Assembly (NCBI GenBank): GCA_900548855.1
Contig: URMF01000011.1
Location: 1-64,000 of the forward strand
Source: an uncultured Eubacteriales bacterium
GTDB taxonomy: Bacteria; Bacillota; Clostridia; Lachnospirales; Lachnospiraceae
Reading direction: 5' to 3'
Length of the DNA: 64,000 nucleotides
Positions within the stretch are counted from its first letter, which is position 1; every line of letters begins with the position of its first letter. The translations under genes were made by a program, and so were the position numbers. The notes below the pieces were generated by a model. It made no database searches and was not told where the DNA came from. It saw only the letters and a program-made list of their open reading frames with translations. This document shows, in pieces, positions 53,185 through 61,937 of this stretch.

Positions 53185-54834
53185 TTATTTGATTTCAAAC
53201 ACAAACTCCTCATCTGCTGCCATAATTACATCTCCGTTTTTCAGCGGACGTTCTTCCTGTGGTGCTATATATTCCCCATTCAAATATGTAAAATTAGTGG
53301 CGCCAAGGTCCTTCACAACATAGTCCGTTCCTCTTTTAATTATTTTCATATGACATCTGCTAATAGCTTCATTATCACCAATATAAAAATGCACCTTAGC
53401 CTCTTCTTTTCCAACCACAAATTCAATTCCATCAATACACCTGACATCACCGGTTTTTCTGCGGGTCAGATACGCTTTGATCTGTGGAACCGGTGAAGCA
53501 TTTAGTACAGTCGTTGCATTGTTTGCAGGATTATTTGAATCCATACCGGCCATATTAAGCAGCGTAGTTGCATTATTTGCACCCGCCATCCCACTAAACT
53601 GAGTTGACGAAGCGGCTTGCTGTTGTCCCACAGGATATGCCGCACCTGGACGTTCGAACCGGGCAGCTTCCTTTTCCGGTAAAACAGTGAATTTTTTTTG
53701 TTCTCTCTTTTGCTTATTCATCCGGACAAGCAGCACAATAAGCAAAACAATTACCGCGCTTACTGCAATTGCTGCAATTACAATGCATGCAATTACAGCT
53801 CCGCTTATCTTTTTCTCTGCCACAAGATTTCCCATACTTTTCTGAAGATTATCAGCAGCAAAGTCTACCTCATCCTGTGTTGCATCTTCCTTTGCATTAA
53901 CAGACTGTGCCTGAGTCAGCCAGGTAATCATAAAATCATAAGTCTCTTTCGTATATGCTGACTGATCCAAATTCACAGCTTTCTGAATTGCCTCCTCCAG
54001 GGAAGCTTTGTCTACAGTTGCCTCTTCCTCTGATTCCTCTGTCATCTCTTCCGTTACTTCCGGTTGGTCAATCGTATTTTCTGTATATGTAATTCCGTCC
54101 AGATACGGATGCTTAATGGCATTAACCGGAATTGCTTTAAAACATTCTTTCTCCGCATCCTTCTTACTATATACCAGCAATCCAATCATTTCTCCGGAAT
54201 CTGCATCCAATAACACACCGCCAGAATTTCCACTGGAAATGATTCCACTGATTTTAACAGACTGGTCATTGACCTCCGATACAACGCCGGAAACCAAATT
54301 AATATCCGTTGGCTTGAAGTATACCGCTCCCTCTTTACTAAAAGGTTTCGTTGTGGGATATCCTGCTGCAAAAACCGTCTGTGCCACTACTGTTACATCC
54401 TCTTTACACATAACAACTGCAGGGAGGTCTGTCTCCTCCTCCAGATTAAGAATCGCAAAATCATTATCCTTGCTTTCCTGTGCAACACTGGCTGTAATTA
54501 AGACGTCATCTTGCTTTACGATTGCAATTTGCATATTTTCATCGCTGGTAATATCTGCCACGCTACCTTGCTTTTTAATATATTTAACTGCTTTCTTAAT
54601 ATTCGATTCTGTCATATGTACAACATGATAATTTGTCAAAACAGTATTACTGTTAAGCACAACCCCGCTTCCACTCTGTACTGTATACCGCTTTCCATCC
54701 TGACCTGTATACGTCATAACAACCTGAACCACACTGTTTTTATTGTTTTCCAGACATGCTCCTTCTGCACTGGCAATTTTTCCAATACACAATACCATTA
54801 TCACTACTAACACGTATGTCTTTATCCTTTTCAT
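53185..54834 (-). CDS. Trypsin-like protease with transmembrane helix and cytoplasmic FHA domain
   Basis: About 549 residues from the ATG at 54834, with GGAAGG upstream. Signal sequence (about 1-22) is followed by a protease domain with a full triad: His in LTNYHVVH, Asp in DNDFAILN and Ser in SSGNSGGVLL. A helical linker rich in acidic residues (about 270-335) precedes the membrane helix (about 345-370). The cytoplasmic side has two ATT(L/V)LN motifs (NNATTLLN, NNATTVLN), then an FHA domain (about 455-549; SRCHMKI, TYLNG). It opens the locus. The architecture suggests an extracytoplasmic protease controlled by inside phosphorylation. Confidence 0.9.
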   Translation of the reverse strand: MKRIKTYVLVVIMVLCIGKIASAEGACLENNKNSVVQVVMTYTGQDGKRYTVQSGSGVVLNSNTVLTNYHVVHMTESNIKKAVKYIKKQGSVADITSDENMQIAIVKQDDVLITASVAQESKDNDFAILNLEEETDLPAVVMCKEDVTVVAQTVFAAGYPTTKPFSKEGAVYFKPTDINLVSGVVSEVNDQSVKISGIISSGNSGGVLLDADSGEMIGLLVYSKKDAEKECFKAIPVNAIKHPYLDGITYTENTIDQPEVTEEMTEESEEEATVDKASLEEAIQKAVNLDQSAYTKETYDFMITWLTQAQSVNAKEDATQDEVDFAADNLQKSMGNLVAEKKISGAVIACIVIAAIAVSAVIVLLIVLLVRMNKQKREQKKFTVLPEKEAARFERPGAAYPVGQQQAASSTQFSGMAGANNATTLLNMAGMDSNNPANNATTVLNASPVPQIKAYLTRRKTGDVRCIDGIEFVVGKEEAKVHFYIGDNEAISRCHMKIIKRGTDYVVKDLGATNFTYLNGEYIAPQEERPLKNGDVIMAADEEFVFEIK

Positions 54835-54884
54835 TTGCACTACCTTCCCACCATAATTTTAGCGTATAGTTTAATATAGGTTAA

Positions 54885-54913
54885 AATATACCTACTTTTT
54901 TAGAATATGTCAA
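54885..54913 (-). promoter_or_regulatory. Promoter of the type VII secretion locus
   Basis: TTGACA (54913-54908), a 17-bp spacer and TATATT (54890-54885) on the minus strand, about 50 bp before the protease start. No comparably strong promoter was seen inside the locus, although I did not test every gap. Confidence 0.8.
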
Positions 54914-55218
54914 TAGGTTTTCATAAAATTATTTATTTTTATTTTAACAAGTTAATTTTAAATATACACCAAAAATATCGCAAGATCCCTTTCATTATAG
55001 CTCTTTCTATCAATCTTTTCTTATTTTTATCAAATTATAATTATTTCGTAGCAACTCGTTGCATTCTTAATTTAAAGCTTAAATTTTACCAACTTTTAAA
55101 TAAATTTTCGTCTTTCAGCTATAGGATTTAATATAGCAAACATATGCTTTTACAGCAATCTGAATATCTATCACCTTTGGATACAATTTATCTATTCATT
55201 CTTACCGGAATCTGTGCA
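54914..55218. other. AT-rich intergenic region
   Basis: About 300 bp of very AT-rich sequence between the MATE terminator and the secretion-locus promoter. A short hairpin GCAAC-TC-GTTGC lies near 55044-55055 and a near-palindrome around AAGCTT near 55075. I see no gene. Upstream activator sites for the locus could lie here, but I cannot identify a clear LytTR box. Confidence 0.5.
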
Positions 55219-55260
55219 CAAAAAAGGAGTCAATCTCTGTATAAGTCAGATTGACTCCAA
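55219..55260 (-). terminator. Terminator of the MATE gene
   Basis: GGAGTCAATCT and AGATTGACTCC form a perfect 11-bp stem followed by TTTTTT on the minus strand, about 20 bp after the MATE stop codon. Confidence 0.9.
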
Positions 55261-55280
55261 ATAGTTAAGAAATGCTGCAT

Positions 55281-56624
55281 TTAAATTACCTGAAAGTTTT
55301 TCCATTTCCCGGACTTCTGTCGCAGGATAAAAATGACTGCCCGGATAATCCAGTCACATACCATCGCAATCGCAATGCCAACCACTCCCATATCAAAGAC
55401 AATGCCAAGAAGATATGAGAGAAACAACCTCCCTGCAATCGTAGACACAACGGAAATGTACATGGTAAACTTCACATCCCCCGCTGCCCGAAGTCCATTG
55501 CTGAGGGCACCGGAAAACGGATAGGCTGCCGCATTGAATACATTGTGAATCAACACCAGCCAGACCACAAGCTGCTTTGTTTCCGGTTCCAGTGCATAGA
55601 GCTTCAGAAAAAGCGGTGTCAGGAGAAATACAAACAGGTTCCATCCCGCAGAGAGCAAGAGTGTAATCCTCGTCAACTTCTTAAAATAATAGTCCGCTCT
55701 TTCCGTATCCCGGTTTCCCATGCACTGCCCAATCACTGTGATAAATACCGGTCCCATTGCCACACCCGCCAGTGCCGCCAAAGACCAGATACTTTGCGCC
55801 ACCCCGTTAGCCGCAATCTGATAGGTTCCAAAAAGAGCCACAATACTGCTAAGTGCCACCTTTACCAGCTGGAACACACCATTTTCCAGCCCATTGGGGA
55901 CAGCAATCTTCAAAATCTGTTTCATGGAATAGCCACTCCACCTGAACATCCATTCTCTCTGGTAAAATACTTCATTTTTCCCGCGGAAGCACAACCATGT
56001 AATCACCACAGCTGAAAAGGTTCGGCCAATCAAAGAAGGGTATGCGACCCCCGCCACTCCTGCATGAAGAACAAATACTCCAATCACATTTCCAACCACG
56101 TTAATGATATTGGAAACTACAGACAAATACATGGTTGTCTTCGTTTTTCCAATGCTGCGGTAAACCGCCGCGCCGGAGTTATAAATTGCCAGCATCGGAT
56201 AAGAATAAGCGGAAATCCGAAGATAGGTCACGGAAGCTTCCATGACGGAGTCCTCCACTTTGCCAAACATCAGCTGCAGTATCCATTCATTTCCCACCAG
56301 TACTAGGCCCGCCACAACGACCGAAAAAATGGTGGAGAATAACAAAAGCCGGCTGGCAGAGGCACCTGCCGCAGCCTTTTCATTCCTACCAATGTACTGG
56401 CTGATTACAACCGCTCCGCCGGATGCCAATGCAGTAAACAGATAAATAAAAATCGTATTAAACTGATTTACCAAAGAAACACCAGAAACAGCTGCCTCTC
56501 CCACATAGCTTACCACCAGTGTATCTGCCATTCCCACCAGCATAACCAAAAGCTGCTCGAAAAACAGCGGGACAATCATTTCTTTTAATTTTTGATTTGA
56601 AAAAAGCTCTGCCTTCTGCTCCAT
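55281..56624 (-). CDS. MATE-family multidrug/sodium efflux protein
   Basis: About 447 residues from the ATG at 56624 (MEQKAELFSNQKL), with AGAGG upstream. A longer frame overlaps the neighbouring gene. It has about twelve membrane helices in two similar halves. The family motif is visible as ADTLVVSYVGEAAVSGVSLVNQ near residue 32 and again in the second half (YQIAANGVAQSIWSLAALAG). MATE proteins export drugs or metabolites by Na+ or H+ exchange; the substrate is unknown. It is 20 bp downstream of the SUMF1-flavodoxin gene, so the two are probably co-transcribed. Confidence 0.92.
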   Translation of the reverse strand: MEQKAELFSNQKLKEMIVPLFFEQLLVMLVGMADTLVVSYVGEAAVSGVSLVNQFNTIFIYLFTALASGGAVVISQYIGRNEKAAAGASASRLLLFSTIFSVVVAGLVLVGNEWILQLMFGKVEDSVMEASVTYLRISAYSYPMLAIYNSGAAVYRSIGKTKTTMYLSVVSNIINVVGNVIGVFVLHAGVAGVAYPSLIGRTFSAVVITWLCFRGKNEVFYQREWMFRWSGYSMKQILKIAVPNGLENGVFQLVKVALSSIVALFGTYQIAANGVAQSIWSLAALAGVAMGPVFITVIGQCMGNRDTERADYYFKKLTRITLLLSAGWNLFVFLLTPLFLKLYALEPETKQLVVWLVLIHNVFNAAAYPFSGALSNGLRAAGDVKFTMYISVVSTIAGRLFLSYLLGIVFDMGVVGIAIAMVCDWIIRAVIFILRQKSGKWKNFQVI

Positions 56625-56644
56625 TTTTTGCCTCTTTACCTGAT

Positions 56645-58123
56645 TTACTCCAAAATACCATTGGTTTCTAACCATTCCGCTATATCCTCCGGCAGACTGC
56701 TGCCTCCAGAGTAATGTATCGACAACGCTTCTCCCATATCTGCATCTGGTGTCAGCTTCGCAATTGCAGTCAGACTTTGACCGAAACGTCCTCCGCCATG
56801 AGAGCAGAACGGGATGATTGTCTTTCCTGAAAAATCATATTCTTCTAGGAAGGAGGCAATTGGCATAGGAATAGATGCCCACCAGTTCGGATAACCAAGA
56901 AGAATGGTATCATACTCCTCCATATTCTCTACATGAGTTGCCAATTCAGGACGTGCCTGCTCGTTTTGATCCCGCTGTGCCTCATCCAACACGGTATTGT
57001 AATCTGTGGAATAGGGATTCACCAATGTAATCTCAAACAAATCTGCACCCGTCTGGGACTGTATTTCTTCCGCAATTCCCTCTGTATTTCCTCCCCATGA
57101 GAAATAAGCAATCAAGACCCTTTCACCTATACTTTCCGTATTCTCTTTTCCTGTACTTACAACACTGTCTGGGCCGCTTACAGCATTCCTCACGAGACGG
57201 ATGCCAATGTTAAAGCTGCTCTTATCCTCCGCCATAGCTGCGCGGTAGGCACTTCTCATATTTTTTGCAAAATCATTCCAGCCACCTCCCCTATATATGC
57301 GAAGTGTTCCTGTCTCTGGGCCAGTCGGATTATTCTGCTCCTTTGCGCTGTATGCTCCATAGTAGTCCCATACCCACTCACCCACATTGCCATGCATATT
57401 ATACAGCCCCCATCCATTCGGGGAAAAGCTGCTTACATCAACCGTTGTCTGCCGGTATTCTCCCGGCTTGGTGTCCAGATTGCTCTGAGAAAAATAATTG
57501 TTCTCGATTTCATAGGGATAATGCCCATAATAATTTGCTTCCTCTGCGCTGATAGAGTTTTCTGTATGAAAAGGGGTTGTTGTCCCTGCGCGACAGGCAT
57601 ATTCCCACTCTGCCTCTGTCGGGAGGCGGTAGCCGTCTGCACTGCGATTCCATGTTACCGTCTGACCTTCTATAGAATATGCAGGCTGCAAGCCCTCCAA
57701 CTCGCTGCGGGCATTGCAGTAGCGGATTGCATCAAGCCATGAAACTGTCTCAACCGGGAGCATATCACCGGAAAAGCTGCTGGGATTACTCCCTATAACT
57801 TCGGTGTACTCTGCCTGCGTGACCTCGTACATGCTCATATAAAAATCGCTGACCGTCACGATATGCTGCGTTTCATCCTCAGAACGCCAAGCCTCTGTAT
57901 CCGGACTTCCCATTTCAAATGTCCCACCGGAAATCAGGACAAAGTTCTCCGGAGGCGTGGTCATTGTATCCTCGAAGTTTTTCTCCTCTCCGGTTAGTTC
58001 TGTAACATCCGTAATTTCCACCTTTCCTGTGTTATCTGTCTCAGATTCTTGTGCGTCCGCGCCACACGCTGTAAATGAAAAAATCATAACAACCACCATC
58101 AGAAAAGCACTAATCCTTTTCAT
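56645..58123 (-). CDS. Lipoprotein fusing a SUMF1-type domain to a flavodoxin
   Basis: About 492 residues from the ATG at 58123, with AAAGGAG upstream. A lipobox (FSFTACG) follows the signal helix. Residues about 55-320 are a formylglycine-generating-enzyme-like (SUMF1) domain: FEMGSPDTEAWRSED, RLPTEAEWEYACRAG, NMHGNVGEWVWDYYG and RIYRGGGWND. The copper-binding Cys pair of true FGE is not evident in the expected region, so sulfatase activation is doubtful. Residues about 330-492 are a flavodoxin (VLIAYFSWGGNTEGIAEEI, LGYPNWWASIPMP, IIPFCSHGGG). This fused lipoprotein is probably outside the membrane and overlaps the DUF4405 gene by 14 bp. Confidence 0.88.
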   Translation of the reverse strand: MKRISAFLMVVVMIFSFTACGADAQESETDNTGKVEITDVTELTGEEKNFEDTMTTPPENFVLISGGTFEMGSPDTEAWRSEDETQHIVTVSDFYMSMYEVTQAEYTEVIGSNPSSFSGDMLPVETVSWLDAIRYCNARSELEGLQPAYSIEGQTVTWNRSADGYRLPTEAEWEYACRAGTTTPFHTENSISAEEANYYGHYPYEIENNYFSQSNLDTKPGEYRQTTVDVSSFSPNGWGLYNMHGNVGEWVWDYYGAYSAKEQNNPTGPETGTLRIYRGGGWNDFAKNMRSAYRAAMAEDKSSFNIGIRLVRNAVSGPDSVVSTGKENTESIGERVLIAYFSWGGNTEGIAEEIQSQTGADLFEITLVNPYSTDYNTVLDEAQRDQNEQARPELATHVENMEEYDTILLGYPNWWASIPMPIASFLEEYDFSGKTIIPFCSHGGGRFGQSLTAIAKLTPDADMGEALSIHYSGGSSLPEDIAEWLETNGILE

Positions 58124-58811
58124 TGCCTTTCTCCTTTCGCTTAGATGTTGATAATTTACCCAACACTTTTGACACATAGCAGGCGATAAATACCCATAAT
58201 CCCATCATTGCTATATATTCCGCAAAGATGAAAACTGCACTCTTTTCGTAATCAAGAAATGCAAACTCCACTTTAAGAAACAGATAGGACAAAATATCTG
58301 CCTGATAGAAGCAGACTGCTCCATACATAGCAATCAGAACGGCTATTAACCGGAAAATCCACAGAAAAGCTGTAGATTTCTTTCCGTCGGAAAATTTGCG
58401 GAATATACTGATTACCATGCTCCAATGAAGCCCAAGATGAACACTCATTAATACAAAGCCCCAATAGGCGCCTGCAAGGTGCAGCACTCTTGCCGTTGCC
58501 ATTCCACCATTAATCGGAAGTGTAGAAAATACGTGGCGGGACATGACGATACCGCTATAGGCAAGTACAAGCATTGCAGCGAGAACTGCAAAATTAACGA
58601 TTGTCCGAAGAATGTGCAATATAGTAGATTTTCCCTTCAGCAAGTGTCCATACCAGCGGATATTCAAAAGGTTATGTATCAGAAATAACACAACCATTCC
58701 TGCACCAAGCCATTCATGAAGCTTTTCTCCTGTGACTTGATGTGCCATCAACATGAGCAGAAAGATTGTCATCAAAAAATCAATCTTCATTTTTATTTTT
58801 GAAATATTCAT
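58110..58811 (-). CDS. DUF4405-family membrane protein (cytochrome b-like)
   Basis: About 233 residues from the ATG at 58811, with GGAG upstream. Five or six membrane helices. Conserved His residues sit inside or near helices (MAHQVTGEKLHEWLG, LIHNLLN, MSRHVFSTL, VLHLAGAYW, SVHLGLHW), the pattern of b-type heme or ferric-reductase-like proteins of the DUF4405 group. It lies between two genes for exported flavodoxin-domain lipoproteins. A role in moving electrons across the membrane to them is an attractive inference. Confidence 0.85.
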   Translation of the reverse strand: MNISKIKMKIDFLMTIFLLMLMAHQVTGEKLHEWLGAGMVVLFLIHNLLNIRWYGHLLKGKSTILHILRTIVNFAVLAAMLVLAYSGIVMSRHVFSTLPINGGMATARVLHLAGAYWGFVLMSVHLGLHWSMVISIFRKFSDGKKSTAFLWIFRLIAVLIAMYGAVCFYQADILSYLFLKVEFAFLDYEKSAVFIFAEYIAMMGLWVFIACYVSKVLGKLSTSKRKEKGNEKD

Positions 58812-58883
58812 GAATTTTCTCCATTCTTGCAATTTGGTTTACATGAAATGGGCATCTTTTGCTGCAATGACCACATTTGATGT

Positions 58884-59612
58884 TTACTCCGCCAAAACAT
58901 CCAGTCCAAGACCGTTTACCCATTCCATAACCGTCTCCTGGGAATCACCGCCATTCAGCCGCTGCCCATCAAGCCAGGTGGCGCCGTTTGTCAGCTGCTC
59001 CAAATTGGAAGCACTGGAACCAATGCCGCTGCCACCGGAGGTGCAGAAGGGAACAATGGCCTTGCCGGAAAAATCATAGTTTTCCATGAAAGTGCTGACA
59101 ATTCTCGGCGCATCTCCCCACCATATCGGATAACCGATAAATACGATATCATACTGCTCCATATTCTCCACGGAACCGGAGATAGCCGGCCGGGCAGACG
59201 GGTCATTCATTTCAAGTGTACTGCGGCTGTTGTTATCGTTATAATCTAAATCCGCATCCGTATAAGGCTCCTCCGGAACGATTTCGTAAAGGTCTGCGTT
59301 CAGACCATTTGCGATATGTTCTGCTACACCTTCCGTTGTATTGGTGGCGGAGAAATAGGCTACCAGTACCTTTGTCCCTTCTGCTCCGGTATCCGCTTCA
59401 GGTATCGGTTCTGTTTCTTCCAATTCATCGGGCTGCGCAGCTTCACTTTCTGGCTCGGATTCTACTACACTGCTTTCCGAAGCAGATATTTCCTCGGATA
59501 CACTGTCCTCCACATCAGGGGAATTTGTTTCAGCTGGTTCCCCGTTTCCGACACAGGCCACAAGAGATACCGCCATTAAAAAAGTAAGTAAAAAAGCTAC
59601 CAATTTCTTCAT
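58884..59612 (-). CDS. Flavodoxin lipoprotein
   Basis: 242 residues. The signal ends in the lipobox VSLVACVG. A long acidic linker (about 25-78, rich in Glu, Ser and Pro) leads to a flavodoxin domain: VLVAYFSATNTTEGVAEHI (phosphate loop near 85), IGYPIWWGDAPR (near 165) and IVPFCTSGGSGIG (near 195). Flavodoxins are usually cytoplasmic; the lipobox and linker point to the outer face. It is followed by the DUF4405 gene with a gap of about 70 bp. Confidence 0.92.
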   Translation of the reverse strand: MKKLVAFLLTFLMAVSLVACVGNGEPAETNSPDVEDSVSEEISASESSVVESEPESEAAQPDELEETEPIPEADTGAEGTKVLVAYFSATNTTEGVAEHIANGLNADLYEIVPEEPYTDADLDYNDNNSRSTLEMNDPSARPAISGSVENMEQYDIVFIGYPIWWGDAPRIVSTFMENYDFSGKAIVPFCTSGGSGIGSSASNLEQLTNGATWLDGQRLNGGDSQETVMEWVNGLGLDVLAE

Positions 59613-59627
59613 TGTTTTTTCCTCCTA

Positions 59628-59864
59628 TCAATCTTTTTTAATTTCATGAATCATATAATCCAACTGGTCTAATAACTGCTGCTTGGAATGTATTTCATCT
59701 AATAATTGCAATCTGCTTTTTCTTAAAATCCGTATCTGCTCCTCCTTTGTTTTTCCATTTTCCTTTACCAGCTTGGTTACTTCCTCTAATGTCATTTCCA
59801 GCCTCCTTATACAATAGGAAGTACACTCTGCGAGCCTTCTATCGTCATATGCATTGCAACGCAA
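59628..59864 (-). pseudogene. C-terminal remnant of a MerR-family regulator
   Basis: The 78-codon frame reads YDDRRLAECTSYCIRRL then MTLEEVTKLVKENGKT and a coiled coil (LRKSRLQLLDEIHSK, QLDYMIHEIKK). This aligns by eye with the second half of MerR regulators: the Y-x-DD-x-RRL start, the LEEV helix and a terminal LDYKI-type coiled coil. The N-terminal winged helix is missing; a terminator hairpin occupies its place. A strong AAGGAGG before the ATG at 59795 could express a 55-residue piece containing only the dimerisation helix. Whether it is a dead remnant or a small functional protein is open. It is 15 bp upstream of the flavodoxin gene. Confidence 0.55.
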
Positions 59865-59913
59865 AAAATGTAGGTGCAGAGGAAAGTGGGCTACACTTTT
59901 TCTACACCTACAT
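59863..59913 (-). terminator. Terminator of the LysR gene
   Basis: ATGTAGGTG and CACCTACAT form the outer stem, with inner AGAAAAAGTG pairing imperfectly with CACTTTCCTCT across GTAGC. TTTTTT follows on the minus strand. It begins about 45 bp after the LysR stop codon and abuts the MerR remnant. Confidence 0.8.
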
Positions 59914-59958
59914 TATAATCCGGGCTATGGAGTTATATCAAATACTTAGTTTTAATAG

Positions 59959-60843
59959 TCAGGTTATGCCCAAAAGGCATTTCATATATTCTATGAATTT
60001 CGTCGCCGCTAAACTAAACGGCTGTTGTTTTTTCCACGCCAGTACACTGTTCGCCGTAAGTTCCGGACATAGCGGCCGATAGGCAATTTTTTCCTTATCC
60101 CAATAGGGTATGGAACCTTCAATCACAAGGGAATAGGCTAAGCCCCTTTGAACCATAAGGGCGCTGTTCGTAGTTAAATTACTGGTAAAGAGAACCTGTT
60201 GTTCCTGAAAGAAATCTCCAAACCAGTTGGATAATTCGTTCTGTACATTTGTCCGTCTCGGAAGAATGAGCGGCATATTCTCCAAGTCTTTTGCGCTGAC
60301 GGTTTCCTTCTGCGCAAGAGAATCATCCGGGCGCATTAAAACAACCCACCGTTCTTTTTCTCTTAAGCGAATAAAATCAAACTTTTCTATATCTATCGGC
60401 TCCAGCAGCACGCCAATGTCAATCAGACCTTTTTCCATCTGCTCCTTCACCATGTCTGCATTTCCTGTGAGAATGTCGAAGGTGACAAGCGGATACTTCT
60501 CATGGAATTCTTCAATGATTTCCGGCAGCACCTGCATAGCTGCCAGTTCTCCTCCGCCAATGACGATTCTGCCCTCCACAAGTTCATCCTGTTCAGCCAA
60601 TTCTCTTTCTGTCCGGTCAACCAACGCCAGTATTTCTTCTGCACGACGCCGCAACAGTATTCCCTCATTGGTTAAGGTGATTTTTCTCGCACCCCTGTGA
60701 AACAGCTTAACCCCGACCTCTTCCTCCAGCTGCGATAGCTGACGGCTAAGTGTTGGCTGCGTGATATGTAAGACTTCTGCAGCACGGTTTATTCCTTCCT
60801 CTCGAACAACTGTTAAGAAATAGCGCAGAACCCGTATTTCCAT
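59959..60843 (-). CDS. LysR-family transcriptional regulator
   Basis: About 294 residues from the ATG at 60843 (MEIRVLRYFLTVVREEG), with AGGAGG upstream. The N-terminal winged helix is typical (INRAAEVLHITQPTLSRQLSQLEEEVG). The C-terminal periplasmic-binding-like effector domain follows (IVIGGGELAAMQVLPEII, LPLILPRR-type loop). Similar regulators in Clostridia sit next to flavodoxin and DUF4405 genes. It is transcribed in the same direction as those genes, with its own terminator in between, so control would act at a separate promoter. Confidence 0.92.
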   Translation of the reverse strand: MEIRVLRYFLTVVREEGINRAAEVLHITQPTLSRQLSQLEEEVGVKLFHRGARKITLTNEGILLRRRAEEILALVDRTERELAEQDELVEGRIVIGGGELAAMQVLPEIIEEFHEKYPLVTFDILTGNADMVKEQMEKGLIDIGVLLEPIDIEKFDFIRLREKERWVVLMRPDDSLAQKETVSAKDLENMPLILPRRTNVQNELSNWFGDFFQEQQVLFTSNLTTNSALMVQRGLAYSLVIEGSIPYWDKEKIAYRPLCPELTANSVLAWKKQQPFSLAATKFIEYMKCLLGIT

Positions 60844-60991
60844 CGCCATACCTCCTACACAAATAATTTTTATTATTATAGCCGTCCTATGCTCAAAAAG
60901 CAATATTCCTGTGTTAATTTCATTCTGGGCATAATCAAGTTCACCGCTTAATAAGAGGCAGTCTTAATCATCGCCCAGGTTTTCATCTTTA

Positions 60992-61888
60992 CTATCCGCA
61001 CATTGCCGCTGCCTGAATGCCTGCGATTGCACCATCGGCAACTGCTGTAGCCACCTGTCTCACTTTTTTCACACGGATGTCTCCTGCCGCAAAGACTCCT
61101 GGAATTTCCGTCTGCATGGAGTCATCAACCGGAATATAACCGCCATCCAGCTTTAATTCTGTGTACATCTGCGTATTCGGAACAATCCCTGCATATACAA
61201 ATACTCCGCACTCTGCATCTTTTACAATCTGCTTTTCTCCTGTTTTGTTATCTGTAAATTCAAGCTCTTCCACCGCTCCGCTGCCATACACTGCAGTAAG
61301 ACTTGAATGTGGCATGATTTCGATATTATTATGGGTAACAACTTTATCTTTAAATTCCTGTATACATGCAAGTTCATCTTCTACACATACAATCGTTACC
61401 TTTCCTGCTACTTCAGCCAGATAAAGGGCCTCCTTTACGGCTCCATCTGCTCCGCCGATTACATAAACATTCTTTCCTTTATAATCCGGACCATCTTTTG
61501 GTGCATTTAACCTGACACCTTTCAGACTTTCACCAGGAATGCCTAACATACGGCCGGAACCGCCATTTGCCAAAATCAAAGTTTTTGCTTCATAGCTTTC
61601 TTTATCCGTAACGACCTTCTTTATTTCACCTGTAAGCTTTGCCTCTGTTACATTTTCATAACGAATCTCCACACCGGCACCAAGTGCCTGCTCTTTCATT
61701 CGTTTGGCAAATGTATTACCGGATTCTTCCTGCACGATTGCTGTATAGTGTGTCACGGTGGATACCGTTCCAATCAAACCACCCACCTGTTTCTTTTCCA
61801 ACACCAAAACTTTTTTCCCTCTGCTTTTCCCATAAACGGCTGCACTGATACCAGCCGGCCCTGCACCAATAATAATCATGTCGTACAT
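60992..61888 (-). CDS. Thioredoxin-reductase-like flavoprotein lacking the CxxC motif
   Basis: About 298 residues from the ATG at 61888, with AAGGAGG upstream. The FAD site IIIGAGPAGISAAVY and the terminal GVFAAGDIRV are typical of the family; the NAD(P) site VYVIGGADGAVKEALYL is present. The redox-active CxxC that lies before the NAD(P) motif in thioredoxin reductases is absent: that stretch reads LNAPKDGPDYKGK. It is therefore likely a ferredoxin/flavodoxin-NAD(P) reductase or another two-domain flavin oxidoreductase. It is probably monocistronic. Confidence 0.85.
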   Translation of the reverse strand: MYDMIIIGAGPAGISAAVYGKSRGKKVLVLEKKQVGGLIGTVSTVTHYTAIVQEESGNTFAKRMKEQALGAGVEIRYENVTEAKLTGEIKKVVTDKESYEAKTLILANGGSGRMLGIPGESLKGVRLNAPKDGPDYKGKNVYVIGGADGAVKEALYLAEVAGKVTIVCVEDELACIQEFKDKVVTHNNIEIMPHSSLTAVYGSGAVEELEFTDNKTGEKQIVKDAECGVFVYAGIVPNTQMYTELKLDGGYIPVDDSMQTEIPGVFAAGDIRVKKVRQVATAVADGAIAGIQAAAMCG

Positions 61889-61915
61889 TTCAATATCCTC
61901 CTTACACATAAAAAA

Positions 61916-61937
61916 ATATTAGACAATTATCTAATAT
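61916..61937. promoter_or_regulatory. Candidate operator at the flavoprotein promoter
   Basis: The perfect inverted repeat ATATTAGA-caatta-TCTAATAT lies 28-49 bp upstream of the ATG. It is just downstream of a perfect TATAAT -10 on the minus strand at 61946-61941. Position over the transcription start suggests a repressor site. The cognate regulator is not identified; the nearby ArsR is one candidate. Confidence 0.55.

Noticed and set aside
54914..55218. LytTR binding boxes upstream of the secretion promoter
   Set aside because: The region is too AT-rich to pick out spaced LytTR consensus repeats with any confidence.
56645..58123. Calling the SUMF1 domain an active formylglycine-generating enzyme
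   Set aside because: The Cys pair near the C-terminal end of the domain (RGGGWNDFAKNMRSAYR region) is absent and no sulfatase gene is nearby.
60992..61888. Naming the flavoprotein thioredoxin reductase (trxB)
   Set aside because: The essential CxxC pair is missing, so the name would mislead.
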